DNA of 64,000 nucleotides from Runella zeae DSM 19591 (GTDB lineage Bacteria; Bacteroidota; Bacteroidia; Cytophagales; Spirosomataceae): the NCBI RefSeq assembly GCF_000423565.1, contig NZ_KE384043.1, forward strand, positions 115,550 through 179,549, in the 5' to 3' direction. The position numbers and the translations under genes were made by a program. The notes under the pieces were generated by a model that saw nothing but the letters and a program-made list of their open reading frames with translations, was not told the origin of the DNA and did not search any database. Positions 1-6,920 of this stretch are shown in pieces. Within the stretch, counting starts at the first letter, position 1. Each line of letters opens with the position of its first letter.

Positions 1-89
1 CAACGATGGAGAGGGCGATTCTTTTTTGAGATAGGTTAAATCGGAGGTGTGATTCTTGTAGAAATGTTGCTAATGTCATGAGTTGGTAG

Positions 90-148
90 AGTAATAAGGT
101 GAAACAAATTCTCCTTGTTATTTAGGAGAAACCTATTACTTAATTTTT
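90..148 (+). terminator. Two-tier stem-loop followed by a T-run; possible terminator of an upstream gene
   Basis: The outer arms AGTAATAAGGT (90-100) and ACCTATTACT (131-140) pair with one bulge. The inner arms TTCTCCT (109-115) and AGGAGAA (124-130) pair perfectly. TAATTTTTTA follows. It could terminate a gene lying left of the window or be a structured RNA. No gene can be supported in positions 1-391; the only other structure there is the operator-like array at 275-333. Confidence 0.35.
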
Positions 149-274
149 TACCAATGATACTATTGGTAGATTTAAACTCTTAACGACTCAAAGTAGGTAT
201 ATTATAATGTGTTAACGGACAAACTAAAATACAAAGTATTGCATTTGCAAATTTTTTTTAAAAAATTTATCAAA

Positions 275-333
275 CGGTAAAACCGGAAAAAATATCGGAA
301 AACCGATTGAGAATATCGGAAATCCGATATAAT
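275..333 (+). promoter_or_regulatory. Tandem 21-bp operator-like array overlapping a possible promoter
   Basis: CGG...CCG inverted repeats begin at 275, 296 and 317, spaced exactly 21 bp (two helical turns). The last two lie in a 17-bp direct repeat (291-307 and 312-328) that differs at one base; each contains an ATCGG-N4-CCGAT palindrome. TTGAGA (307-312) and TATAAT (328-333), 15 bp apart, flank the third copy, so a bound protein would cover a promoter-like region. The array ends about 60 bp before the glycosyltransferase start. Seen: repeats and spacing. Inferred: a dimeric repressor or activator controlling the peptide cassette. Confidence 0.5.
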
Positions 334-391
334 TTCTGAAAAAATTTATATTGGTTTGTGGCATACAATCCTAAGCCATCTAATCTCTCCG

Positions 392-1810
392 ATGAAACCC
401 CGTTTACTTATTTTGCCCGCAAGTATCCGCAGCCATGTATTGCCCTCGCTGTACGTGGCTGATAGGCTGTCGGAGGAGGGGTATGAAGTATATTACGCTG
501 TTACAAATGATGTATTGGCGGAGTTGGTCACTAAAAATGGCTATCAAGCTGTGAAAAACACGGGTTGGCGTGTAGGTTACGGCATGGAAGCCTCGTATTT
601 AGCTGCTAAAAAGGAAAAGGTTTCGTACTGGCGATTACTAAAAGCTTACCGTACAAACGAGCTATATTGGGAACGAAAACGAGAATTGGATGCGCTTATT
701 GAAGAGCTTCGTCCCACAACTATTTTGGTAGACTTGTTTGCTTATACTGATTATTGGGTATTGTATCCACGCCGTTCAGAATTTAATATCGCCTTTTTTA
801 ATCCCATGCCCTCTACGTATCGGGTAGGAGAGTGGCCGATAGTGTCAAGCCCCGTAAATCCTCCGATGGGGGACTTAATACTCAGCGGAAGCAGCCACAC
901 GAGTCAGTCCAACGCCCAACAAGGGGAATTAAAGTTGGGGTGGAGAAAACGAAGGGACTTATTCCTTCAGTTTTTACGCAATCCCAGACAGACTTGGTTG
1001 CGTCAAGCGGTAACTCGTCATCGCCAATTTCTAGAACAAATCTCTCCCCTTGCGCAAGACGCGACTGTGACTCAGGTGATTGCCAACGTGCCCGAATTTG
1101 TGTTAGCGCCCTTGGAATTTGAATTTGCGCCCGAAATACGCAAACCAAATCAACATTATTTGGGGCTGTGTATGCGCGAGCATCGGCAAGACACTGAGCT
1201 TGACCCTGCTTTTGAAAAAGTGTGGGAATTAATTAAAGCTCAGAAAAAAAACGGAGAGCGCCTTGTTTATTGCAGTTTTGGTACCTTTTATGAAGGGGCT
1301 GACGCCATGCTGTTGCGTTTTGTGACTAACCTGCTAGAGGTGATTGCTGACTTACCGCAGGTACATTTGGTATGCTCGGTCAACAAATACGTCATAGAAA
1401 CCCTCCGCGCCAGAAAACTACTCACCAACTGTACCCACTTTTTTAGTCGCGTCCCGCAGCTGACAGTACTGGCCGAAGCCGACGTGTTTATCACTCATGC
1501 GGGATTTGGCTCTATCAAAGAAGCAATTTATTACGGAGTACCTATGCTGGCGTATCCCCTCGACCCTCACTACGACCAAAATGGCAACGCCGTCAAAATA
1601 GAGTATCATGGCTTGGGACTACGCGGTGCTTTTGCGCACGAGCGACTTGGGGATTTGAAAAAGAAACTCGAACGATTGCTGGAAGAAAAAACATTTCGCG
1701 AGAAAGTGAGACAGTTTAGGGAAGTGATTGACGATGGATACAAGGAAGAGAAAATAAAAGAGACAGTGCAGAGCCTTCTTGTGGATAAGCATTCAGTCGT
1801 GTTAGCCTAA
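392..1810 (+). CDS. GT1 (MGT/UDP-glycosyltransferase-like) glycosyltransferase
   Basis: Cytoplasmic GT-B-fold sugar transferase of 472 aa. It begins MKPRLLILPASIRSHV, the usual N-terminal acceptor-domain strand. The C-terminal donor-binding signature THAGFGSIKEAIYYGVPM (about residues 368-385) is followed by an acidic DPHYDQNGNA stretch, as in UDP-glycosyltransferases. The reading frame opens 12 codons earlier at a TTG (356), but the ATG at 392 starts directly on the conserved core and is preferred. It is the first gene of the GG-leader cassette, 40 bp before the VKOR fusion and just behind the tandem operator array. Family members glycosylate small molecules, lipids or peptides. That the acceptor here is the cassette's own precursor peptide is inference. 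Confidence 0.8.
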   Translation: MKPRLLILPASIRSHVLPSLYVADRLSEEGYEVYYAVTNDVLAELVTKNGYQAVKNTGWRVGYGMEASYLAAKKEKVSYWRLLKAYRTNELYWERKRELDALIEELRPTTILVDLFAYTDYWVLYPRRSEFNIAFFNPMPSTYRVGEWPIVSSPVNPPMGDLILSGSSHTSQSNAQQGELKLGWRKRRDLFLQFLRNPRQTWLRQAVTRHRQFLEQISPLAQDATVTQVIANVPEFVLAPLEFEFAPEIRKPNQHYLGLCMREHRQDTELDPAFEKVWELIKAQKKNGERLVYCSFGTFYEGADAMLLRFVTNLLEVIADLPQVHLVCSVNKYVIETLRARKLLTNCTHFFSRVPQLTVLAEADVFITHAGFGSIKEAIYYGVPMLAYPLDPHYDQNGNAVKIEYHGLGLRGAFAHERLGDLKKKLERLLEEKTFREKVRQFREVIDDGYKEEKIKETVQSLLVDKHSVVLA

Positions 1811-1850
1811 GATAGTTTAGACCCTTGTAGGGTGACAAAAATAAAAGTCT

Positions 1851-3488
1851 ATGAAACTAAATTTTTCTGAAAAAAACGCAATTGATGCTCTTACGTACAT
1901 TGTAGAAACGACGGGCGTAAAAGTGACAGCAAAATCAGTGAAGGAACAACTCTTCCTACACCCAGATTTTCCTTCCATATTATCATTTAGTGATACCTTG
2001 CACGAGTGGAAAATTCCAAATGTTGCCGCTCGGGTATTTCGTGAGCAGTTAGTAGAAATCCCCCTACCTGCGGTGGCTTATCTGGAGATAAAGGGTGGGT
2101 GTTTTGCTCCTATCCGAAACGTAACTGCTACGGAAATTGAGTGGTTGGATACCCAAAAAGGATGGCAAAAAGAACCTTTAGAAGACTTTTATCGCAAATG
2201 GAATCACGTAGTGTTGCTACTTGAACCCAATGAAAATTCTCAAGAAGCAAAATATAATGAAAAACGTAAAGAGGCTTTTCTTACTAATATCCGTACCCCC
2301 TTTGTTATAGGAGGATTGATTGTTTGTGCCTTGTTAGGGGGAGGGACAAATGTTACTACCTTGGCACGTCAGGAATGGCAATTTTTAGCTTTGTTAGTTA
2401 CGAAGCTGTTGGGTGTAGGGGTAAGTAGTTTATTATTGTTATCCACCTTGGGGACTGATAGTTCGCTTTTACGCTCTATCTGTGGTTTCGATAGCCGTAC
2501 TGATTGCAACAACGTACTATCTTCTAAAGCCGCCAAACTCTGGGGTTGGCTGGGTTGGGCAGATATTGGCTTTGTGTATTTTGCAGGGGGATTGGTTTAT
2601 TTGCTGACTTGCCCTTTAAGCCTACTAGGGGGCGACTCCAATGAGGGAACTAATTATTTGCTCCCCCTTTGGGGATTGGGAGGCCTTGCGTTGCCTTACA
2701 CGATTTGGTCAGTTTGGTATCAGTGGCGGGTGGCTAAGACTTGGTGTACGCTATGCCTGATAGTGCAGGTGCTGATTTGGGTGGAGTTTTACCTCACCCC
2801 TGCTCCTCTTCTTTCGAGAGAGGGGTTGATAATGGAGCCGAGGGTGATAGCTTCGCTTATTTTCTCTTTTTTACTGCCTACAGTATTGTTAGTGTTCATA
2901 AAAAAACCTTTGCAGGATGCTACGCAGGTATGGCCGCTAAGGCGTGAACTCCAAAAGGCTAAGTTTAACCCCGAGTACGTGGAAAGCCTTTTTGCTAAGC
3001 AGCCCCAAATGCCGCCTATTTTTGAAGATATGCGCGTGGTGAAAATTGGTAACCCCGAGGCGGAACATACACTGACGATAGTAACCAACCCGATGTGCGG
3101 ACCTTGCGTACGATTACACCCTGAAATTGAGGATTTTATTGAAAATACCGACATGGTAAATTGTCAATTTGTATTCTTGGGTTCTGCCAATGCGCAGCCG
3201 TTGGTGCAGACAATCATAAGCTTGCCCAACGAACGTGCCGTGGAAGCCATGCATCGATGGTACGCGGGTAAGTACCGAGATGTAGAGACGTGGAGCAAAG
3301 ACGTAAATGCCGATGCCCCAAATGCAGAAGTTAACCAACAAATACAACTACACCGCCAATGGTGTGATTTGGCCGAGATACAGGCAACTCCAACGCTTTA
3401 TCTTAACGGGCGACAAATGCCGCTTGCCTATCACCTTAGTGATGTAGAAAACCTGTGCCGCATTTTAGCGCCAGAGATGGCATCTTAA
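1851..3488 (+). CDS. Degenerate C39-like / VKOR / thioredoxin fusion membrane protein
   Basis: A 545-aa membrane protein with three parts. Residues 1-130 resemble a C39 peptidase-like domain but lack the DCGPTC nucleophile motif. Residues about 145-355 are a vitamin K epoxide reductase domain with several hydrophobic segments, Cys211 and Cys219 (DCNNVL) and the redox pair Cys299/Cys302 (WCTLC). Residues about 395-540 are a thioredoxin/DsbA-like domain with Cys416-Gly-Pro-Cys419 and an ATPT cis-Pro loop. VKOR-thioredoxin fusions oxidise secreted thiols and pass electrons to quinones. The next gene encodes a six-cysteine GG-leader peptide, a fitting substrate; the degenerate C39 part could bind the leader (inference). 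Two short palindromic repeats appear inserted in frame (2660-2684, 2792-2826). Confidence 0.85.
   Translation: MKLNFSEKNAIDALTYIVETTGVKVTAKSVKEQLFLHPDFPSILSFSDTLHEWKIPNVAARVFREQLVEIPLPAVAYLEIKGGCFAPIRNVTATEIEWLDTQKGWQKEPLEDFYRKWNHVVLLLEPNENSQEAKYNEKRKEAFLTNIRTPFVIGGLIVCALLGGGTNVTTLARQEWQFLALLVTKLLGVGVSSLLLLSTLGTDSSLLRSICGFDSRTDCNNVLSSKAAKLWGWLGWADIGFVYFAGGLVYLLTCPLSLLGGDSNEGTNYLLPLWGLGGLALPYTIWSVWYQWRVAKTWCTLCLIVQVLIWVEFYLTPAPLLSREGLIMEPRVIASLIFSFLLPTVLLVFIKKPLQDATQVWPLRRELQKAKFNPEYVESLFAKQPQMPPIFEDMRVVKIGNPEAEHTLTIVTNPMCGPCVRLHPEIEDFIENTDMVNCQFVFLGSANAQPLVQTIISLPNERAVEAMHRWYAGKYRDVETWSKDVNADAPNAEVNQQIQLHRQWCDLAEIQATPTLYLNGRQMPLAYHLSDVENLCRILAPEMAS
2660..2684 (+). repeat. GC-rich palindrome-like repeat read in frame inside the VKOR gene
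   Basis: CTCCCCCTTTGGGG followed by ATTGGGAGG is read as part of a loop (LLPLWGLGGL) between membrane segments of the VKOR domain. It resembles the CCCCCTTTGGGGG-type interspersed palindromes found in Cytophagales genomes. The weakest member of the group in this window. Confidence 0.35.
2792..2826 (+). repeat. Interspersed palindromic repeat read in frame (LTPAPLLSREG)
   Basis: CCTCACCCCTGCTCCTCTTC followed by TTTCGAGAGAGGGG adds about 12 residues between VKOR membrane segments. Its reverse complement matches the GAGGGG...CAGGGGTGAGG half of the element inside the ABC exporter gene at 8431-8467. This suggests a mobile or amplified short element tolerated in frame. Confidence 0.5.
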
Positions 3489-3538
3489 CCTAAGGATTTG
3501 GCCGAATCAACATAAATCATTTTCAAAAACTTAAAACG

Positions 3539-3554
3539 GTGCGGCGAACCGCAC
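3539..3554 (+). promoter_or_regulatory. 6-bp GC hairpin immediately upstream of the precursor peptide start
   Basis: GTGCGG-CGAA-CCGCAC is a perfect 6-bp stem with a 4-base loop, ending 11 bases before the ATG at 3566. It lies where a ribosome would dock, so it could modulate translation or mark an mRNA processing end. A comparably placed hairpin precedes dapA (49504-49520). Function inferred only. Confidence 0.4.
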
Positions 3555-3565
3555 AACCAATCAAA

Positions 3566-3829
3566 ATGAAAAAATCAATGTCAAGTTTTATGGATGCTAC
3601 GATGACGCGGGCAGAAATGAAGAAAATTAAAGGAGGTATAACGTGTTCCTATACTTTGGAATACAAAGCATCAAATGAAAAAGGTTCATATACGGCTATT
3701 GAGGAATGGGACAATCTTTCGTGCTCTGGCACGCAAGCGCAATGCCTAAAATCTATGGCGGAATTATGTACTATCTATATGATTACTGGTGGAAGTTCAA
3801 CACTGGGTTGTAGATCTAATTGCTCTTAA
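3566..3829 (+). CDS. Double-glycine-leader precursor peptide with six cysteines
   Basis: An 87-aa peptide precursor. The frame opens at GTG 3539, but the ATG at 3566 gives the standard leader MKKSMSSFMDATMTRAEM, then KKIKGG (residues 19-24). This matches the Bacteroidota GG natural-product leader pattern (compare LSRAEMKKIMGG) that C39 peptidases cut after Gly-Gly. The predicted mature part is 63 residues (I25 to the end), rich in Ser, Thr and Gly, with six Cys in a C..C..C..C..C..C arrangement, enough for three disulfides. Neighbours supply all the expected machinery: VKOR/thioredoxin just upstream, and the C39 ABC exporter and HlyD downstream. The product could be a bacteriocin or a signalling peptide; glycosylation is possible given two glycosyltransferases. 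No close homologue recognised. Confidence 0.8.
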   Translation: MKKSMSSFMDATMTRAEMKKIKGGITCSYTLEYKASNEKGSYTAIEEWDNLSCSGTQAQCLKSMAELCTIYMITGGSSTLGCRSNCS

Positions 3830-4158
3830 TATTTTTGAGGCTTTTTCTGAGATTATAGACTTTGTCATATTTTGCTAAAAAACGAAATAGTACTTTCTAA
3901 GGAGATATTAAGAAATGCATGCGTTTTTGTTTTTAGCATATAAAACATTTTTTAACGTTTAAATTAGTTAATGATACAAATTATGTTTTATTATATTATG
4001 ATAGAGTCTATAATTAATTTTATCTTTTACTTGTAATACTAACTCATAAGTAAAAGTTGTTAGATACTTATTTTTCTTTGTTTTTTTTGTCTAAAAAGTA
4101 ATTTTTATTATATATTTAATTTTTGGATATCTTAATAAAATAATAAATTGTGTATGCT
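3830..4158. other. AT-rich intergenic region after the precursor gene
   Basis: About 330 bp, strongly AT-rich, with no supportable gene on either strand. GCTAAAAAAC (3874-3883) can pair with GTTTTTAGC (3929-3937) across a long loop; this may end the precursor transcript. No clear TANNTTTG promoter was found, so the following TlpA-like gene may be reached by read-through. Confidence 0.4.
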
Positions 4159-5598
4159 ATGAAATGTTATTTTGAGATTCTATTTTTCCGTTCTACAGTT
4201 GTTGCTTTATGTTTTATGTTTTGTGCTTTACAGAATATGGCCCAGAAAAATAACAATACAAAAATTGCGGTAATTGTAAATAATACATCAAAACAGCAAT
4301 TGTCGTTATACTTTTTTGATAAATTTAATCATATACAACGCTTCCACTTTAAAAAGGATAGTGTTTTGACTTCTGCTATTGATACAGTTTTAATTGATTC
4401 AGATCAGCCATTGCAATTGAGATTTCCTAAAGATTATAAACAAAATCCTGTTTATGTGTTTCCTGGCGATACTATTTATGTACGTTTTTCTTCAGGGTCA
4501 GGATATACTTTTAAAAGTAAATATACCCCTGAGCTTAATTTTCCGAGTTTTTTGGAAATTAATAATATTAGAATACATGCCTTAGATTTAACTACATTAT
4601 CATGGCATGATAAAATTAATGTTGAGGCTATTTTGGAAGAACATACTCGAATGTACAATGCGCGCTTGAAAGCCCTAAATCAATATGCCGATTCGCTACA
4701 ATTTGCAGCCAAATATCGCCAAATTTTTAAAAATGAAATAGAGTTAATATATTTATTAGGTTATTTACAGCCTTATTTAAAACTTAATAGTACAGAGAAT
4801 TTGCCACAATCTTATTTTGCTAAATTAGACAGTTATAAACAATGGATAAATACTGATACTACATTAAGATATTGCTTTTTTTATCGTCTTGCTATTCTGT
4901 GTTATGATATTTATTTAAATAGGACTGATTCAGATGTTGTTTTTTTTAAACATTATTATTTTTCTGCCAAACAGAACTACATTGAATCAATAAGATATTT
5001 TGTTCAATTTCATATTTTACATGAGCAAGGAAATAAGTTATCGGTTTTGTTTCAAGAATGTCTAAATGACTTTAGGGAAACTTGCCCTATAAAAGAGTAT
5101 ATTCATCATTTGGATGAAGAAATAGCGGCAGCGAAATTAGCCGAAGATTCATTGGTATATGATAAGATATTTCTTAGTCAAAAATTGATAGATATAAATG
5201 GGAAAAATATGACATGGAAAAATATTTTAGAAAACAATACCGGAAAGGTATCTTATACAGATATATGGGCGAGTTGGTGTGGACCCTGCCGTATGGAAAT
5301 GCCCTATTCTATCAAATTACAAAATGAATTATCAAACGAGAAGTTGTCATACGTTTATATTTCAATTGATAATGATAAGGCAAAATGGCTAAAAGCAATT
5401 ACAGAAACACGTCTCAGTGGTAAGGGAAAACAACACTACTTGTTAGACCCAGATTCTAAATTGGCTAAATTCTTGACTCCGAATGGTATCCCAAAATATT
5501 TTATCATTAACAAAAAGGGCACAGTTGAATATTTAGACGCACCCCGTCCATCTGACCCGAAAATCAAAGAAGTTCTTGCCGATTTGGTGCATAAATAA
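4159..5598 (+). CDS. Secreted TlpA-like thioredoxin-domain protein (first of two in the cassette)
   Basis: A 479-aa exported protein. The ATG at 4159 is preferred to the GTG at 4150 because it starts a clean signal peptide (MKCYFEILFFRSTVVALCF, ending near QNMAQ). Residues about 30-340 are an unrecognised helical/beta region. Residues about 345-479 are a TlpA/AhpC-type thioredoxin fold with WASWCGPCR (Cys374, Cys377). The C-terminus APRPSDPKIKEVLADLVHK closely matches the tail of the protein at 10746-12323. Such periplasmic thiol proteins reduce or isomerise disulfides; here the client may be the six-Cys peptide (inference). The gene is markedly more AT-rich than the exporter genes. The next glycosyltransferase gene starts 8 bp after its stop. 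Confidence 0.8.
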   Translation: MKCYFEILFFRSTVVALCFMFCALQNMAQKNNNTKIAVIVNNTSKQQLSLYFFDKFNHIQRFHFKKDSVLTSAIDTVLIDSDQPLQLRFPKDYKQNPVYVFPGDTIYVRFSSGSGYTFKSKYTPELNFPSFLEINNIRIHALDLTTLSWHDKINVEAILEEHTRMYNARLKALNQYADSLQFAAKYRQIFKNEIELIYLLGYLQPYLKLNSTENLPQSYFAKLDSYKQWINTDTTLRYCFFYRLAILCYDIYLNRTDSDVVFFKHYYFSAKQNYIESIRYFVQFHILHEQGNKLSVLFQECLNDFRETCPIKEYIHHLDEEIAAAKLAEDSLVYDKIFLSQKLIDINGKNMTWKNILENNTGKVSYTDIWASWCGPCRMEMPYSIKLQNELSNEKLSYVYISIDNDKAKWLKAITETRLSGKGKQHYLLDPDSKLAKFLTPNGIPKYFIINKKGTVEYLDAPRPSDPKIKEVLADLVHK

Positions 5599-5606
5599 TT
5601 TTTTGT

Positions 5607-6680
5607 ATGCTCAATAATCTTAAATACAAATTCCTCCCTTTGTATTATCAAATCATAGAAAAAGTAAAATTAATTCAGGTTAAATCACGCTATCGGGCTG
5701 CAAAGAGATTGAGTATATCTACCATTAAACGAATTGATAATCAGTTTATTCCAAAAAATATATCCGAAATCCGTCTCTTTGCCATCATGCGCAATGAATC
5801 ACTGCGCTTGCCGCATTTTATGACCTATTATAAAAACTTAGGTGTAGAGCGTTTTTTTTTGATAGATAACAATTCAACGGATGATTCGGTAACGTTGGCT
5901 TTGGCAGAAGAAAAGGTGCATGTTTTTGAGACAAAGGAAAATTATCAAAATCATTGGTTTTGGATGGAGCATTTGTTGGATACCTACGGTAAAGGGCATT
6001 GGTGTGTAGTGGTGGATATTGATGAATTGTTTTCCTACCCTTCTGCGGAGCACCTTTCTTTAAGAGAACTACGGGTATTTTTAGAAAGTAGAAACGAAAC
6101 AGCGATTCGTACATTTCTATTGGATATGTACTCAGATCAAAGCGTAGTGGCTGCATCGTATAGTCGTGGGGAAAATCCGTTGGAGATGCTTAATTATTTT
6201 GATAAGGATTATCGAAAGATTCCATTTTCGTTTCCTGATAGAAGCACGGGGAAGTCGTACACTTTTGAGATTTTCACGGGTGGGATGCGAGATCGGGTTT
6301 TTGGTAGGAGCAATCCGCCTTCTATTTTGTCTAAAGTCCCCTTTTTCAAAAATACCGAAGGCACTTACCTTTCGCAAGGTATGCACGCCATCAACGGGGC
6401 TACCTTGAGTGAAGTACAGGGAGTAGTGTTTCACACCAAGTTTTTATCAGATTTTATTACGGAGGTAGAGGAAGAGTGTGAGCGCGAGCAGCACTATGGC
6501 AACGCGTTTTACTACAAAATCTTTCACCAGAAGCTAAAAGAAACGCCTGATATTCAATTCTATCATGAAGGTTCGGTCAAGTTTGAAAATTTGCAGCAGT
6601 TAGTTGAATTAGGCTTAATGAAAACCACCCCCGAATTTGAAGCTTTTGCGCAATCGGTTTTAGCAGAAAAAACAACATGA
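5607..6680 (+). CDS. GT2-like (Glyco_tranf_2_4 / GT92-like) glycosyltransferase
   Basis: A 357-aa GT-A-type enzyme. RLFAIMRNESLRLPHFM (from about residue 55) and FFLIDNNSTDDS are the hallmarks of Glyco_tranf_2_4 proteins, and CVVVDIDELF holds the DxD-type metal/nucleotide-sugar motif (about residues 133-142). No signal peptide or membrane span is seen, so it is cytoplasmic. It starts 8 bp after the TlpA-like gene, so the two are co-transcribed. It is unrelated in fold to the GT1 enzyme that opens the cassette. Two different sugar transferases around one GG-leader peptide suggest a glycosylated product, but the acceptor cannot be read from sequence. Its 3' end overlaps the antisense DUF433 relic. 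Confidence 0.78.
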   Translation: MLNNLKYKFLPLYYQIIEKVKLIQVKSRYRAAKRLSISTIKRIDNQFIPKNISEIRLFAIMRNESLRLPHFMTYYKNLGVERFFLIDNNSTDDSVTLALAEEKVHVFETKENYQNHWFWMEHLLDTYGKGHWCVVVDIDELFSYPSAEHLSLRELRVFLESRNETAIRTFLLDMYSDQSVVAASYSRGENPLEMLNYFDKDYRKIPFSFPDRSTGKSYTFEIFTGGMRDRVFGRSNPPSILSKVPFFKNTEGTYLSQGMHAINGATLSEVQGVVFHTKFLSDFITEVEEECEREQHYGNAFYYKIFHQKLKETPDIQFYHEGSVKFENLQQLVELGLMKTTPEFEAFAQSVLAEKTT

Positions 6681-6874
6681 GATTTCTGTACTAATAGCAT
6701 AAGAAACGAAGGCTACAATGGCCTTGTTCTGATTTTGTGAAGGGTGTCTTTATGAGTGGCTCCTTGGGCGAGTTTTCTCAGTATGAGTTCCACCGTAAGT
6801 CTTGTGCCTTTTAAAATGGGCTTTCCAAGCATGATGCGATGGTCAGTTACAACATAGTTTGTATAGGTACTCAT
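6660..6874 (-). pseudogene. Frameshifted DUF433 (VapB-like antitoxin) relic
   Basis: On the minus strand the frame from ATG at 6874 reads MSTYTNYVVTDHRIMLGKP, then ILKGTRLTVELILRKLAQGA, the DUF433 signature (GKPxIKGTRLTVExILxxLAxG). It stops at 6713-6715 after 53 codons. A different frame right there continues with the family's normal C-terminus, KAIVAFVSYAISTEIS, to a TAA at 6660-6662. An indel, probably with loss of the YPxLTxED stretch, has therefore split the gene. DUF433 proteins usually pair with PIN-like DUF5615 toxins; no partner is present. Too short to be noticed in routine ORF calling. Confidence 0.7.
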
Positions 6875-6920
6875 AGTAGTGAGTTTTTACAAAAAAATCA
6901 ATTTCCTAAAAAAGTAGTTT

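Noticed and set aside
1-39. Possible end of an upstream protein gene (12 codons then stop in frame 1)
   Set aside because: Too short to identify and no supporting motif.
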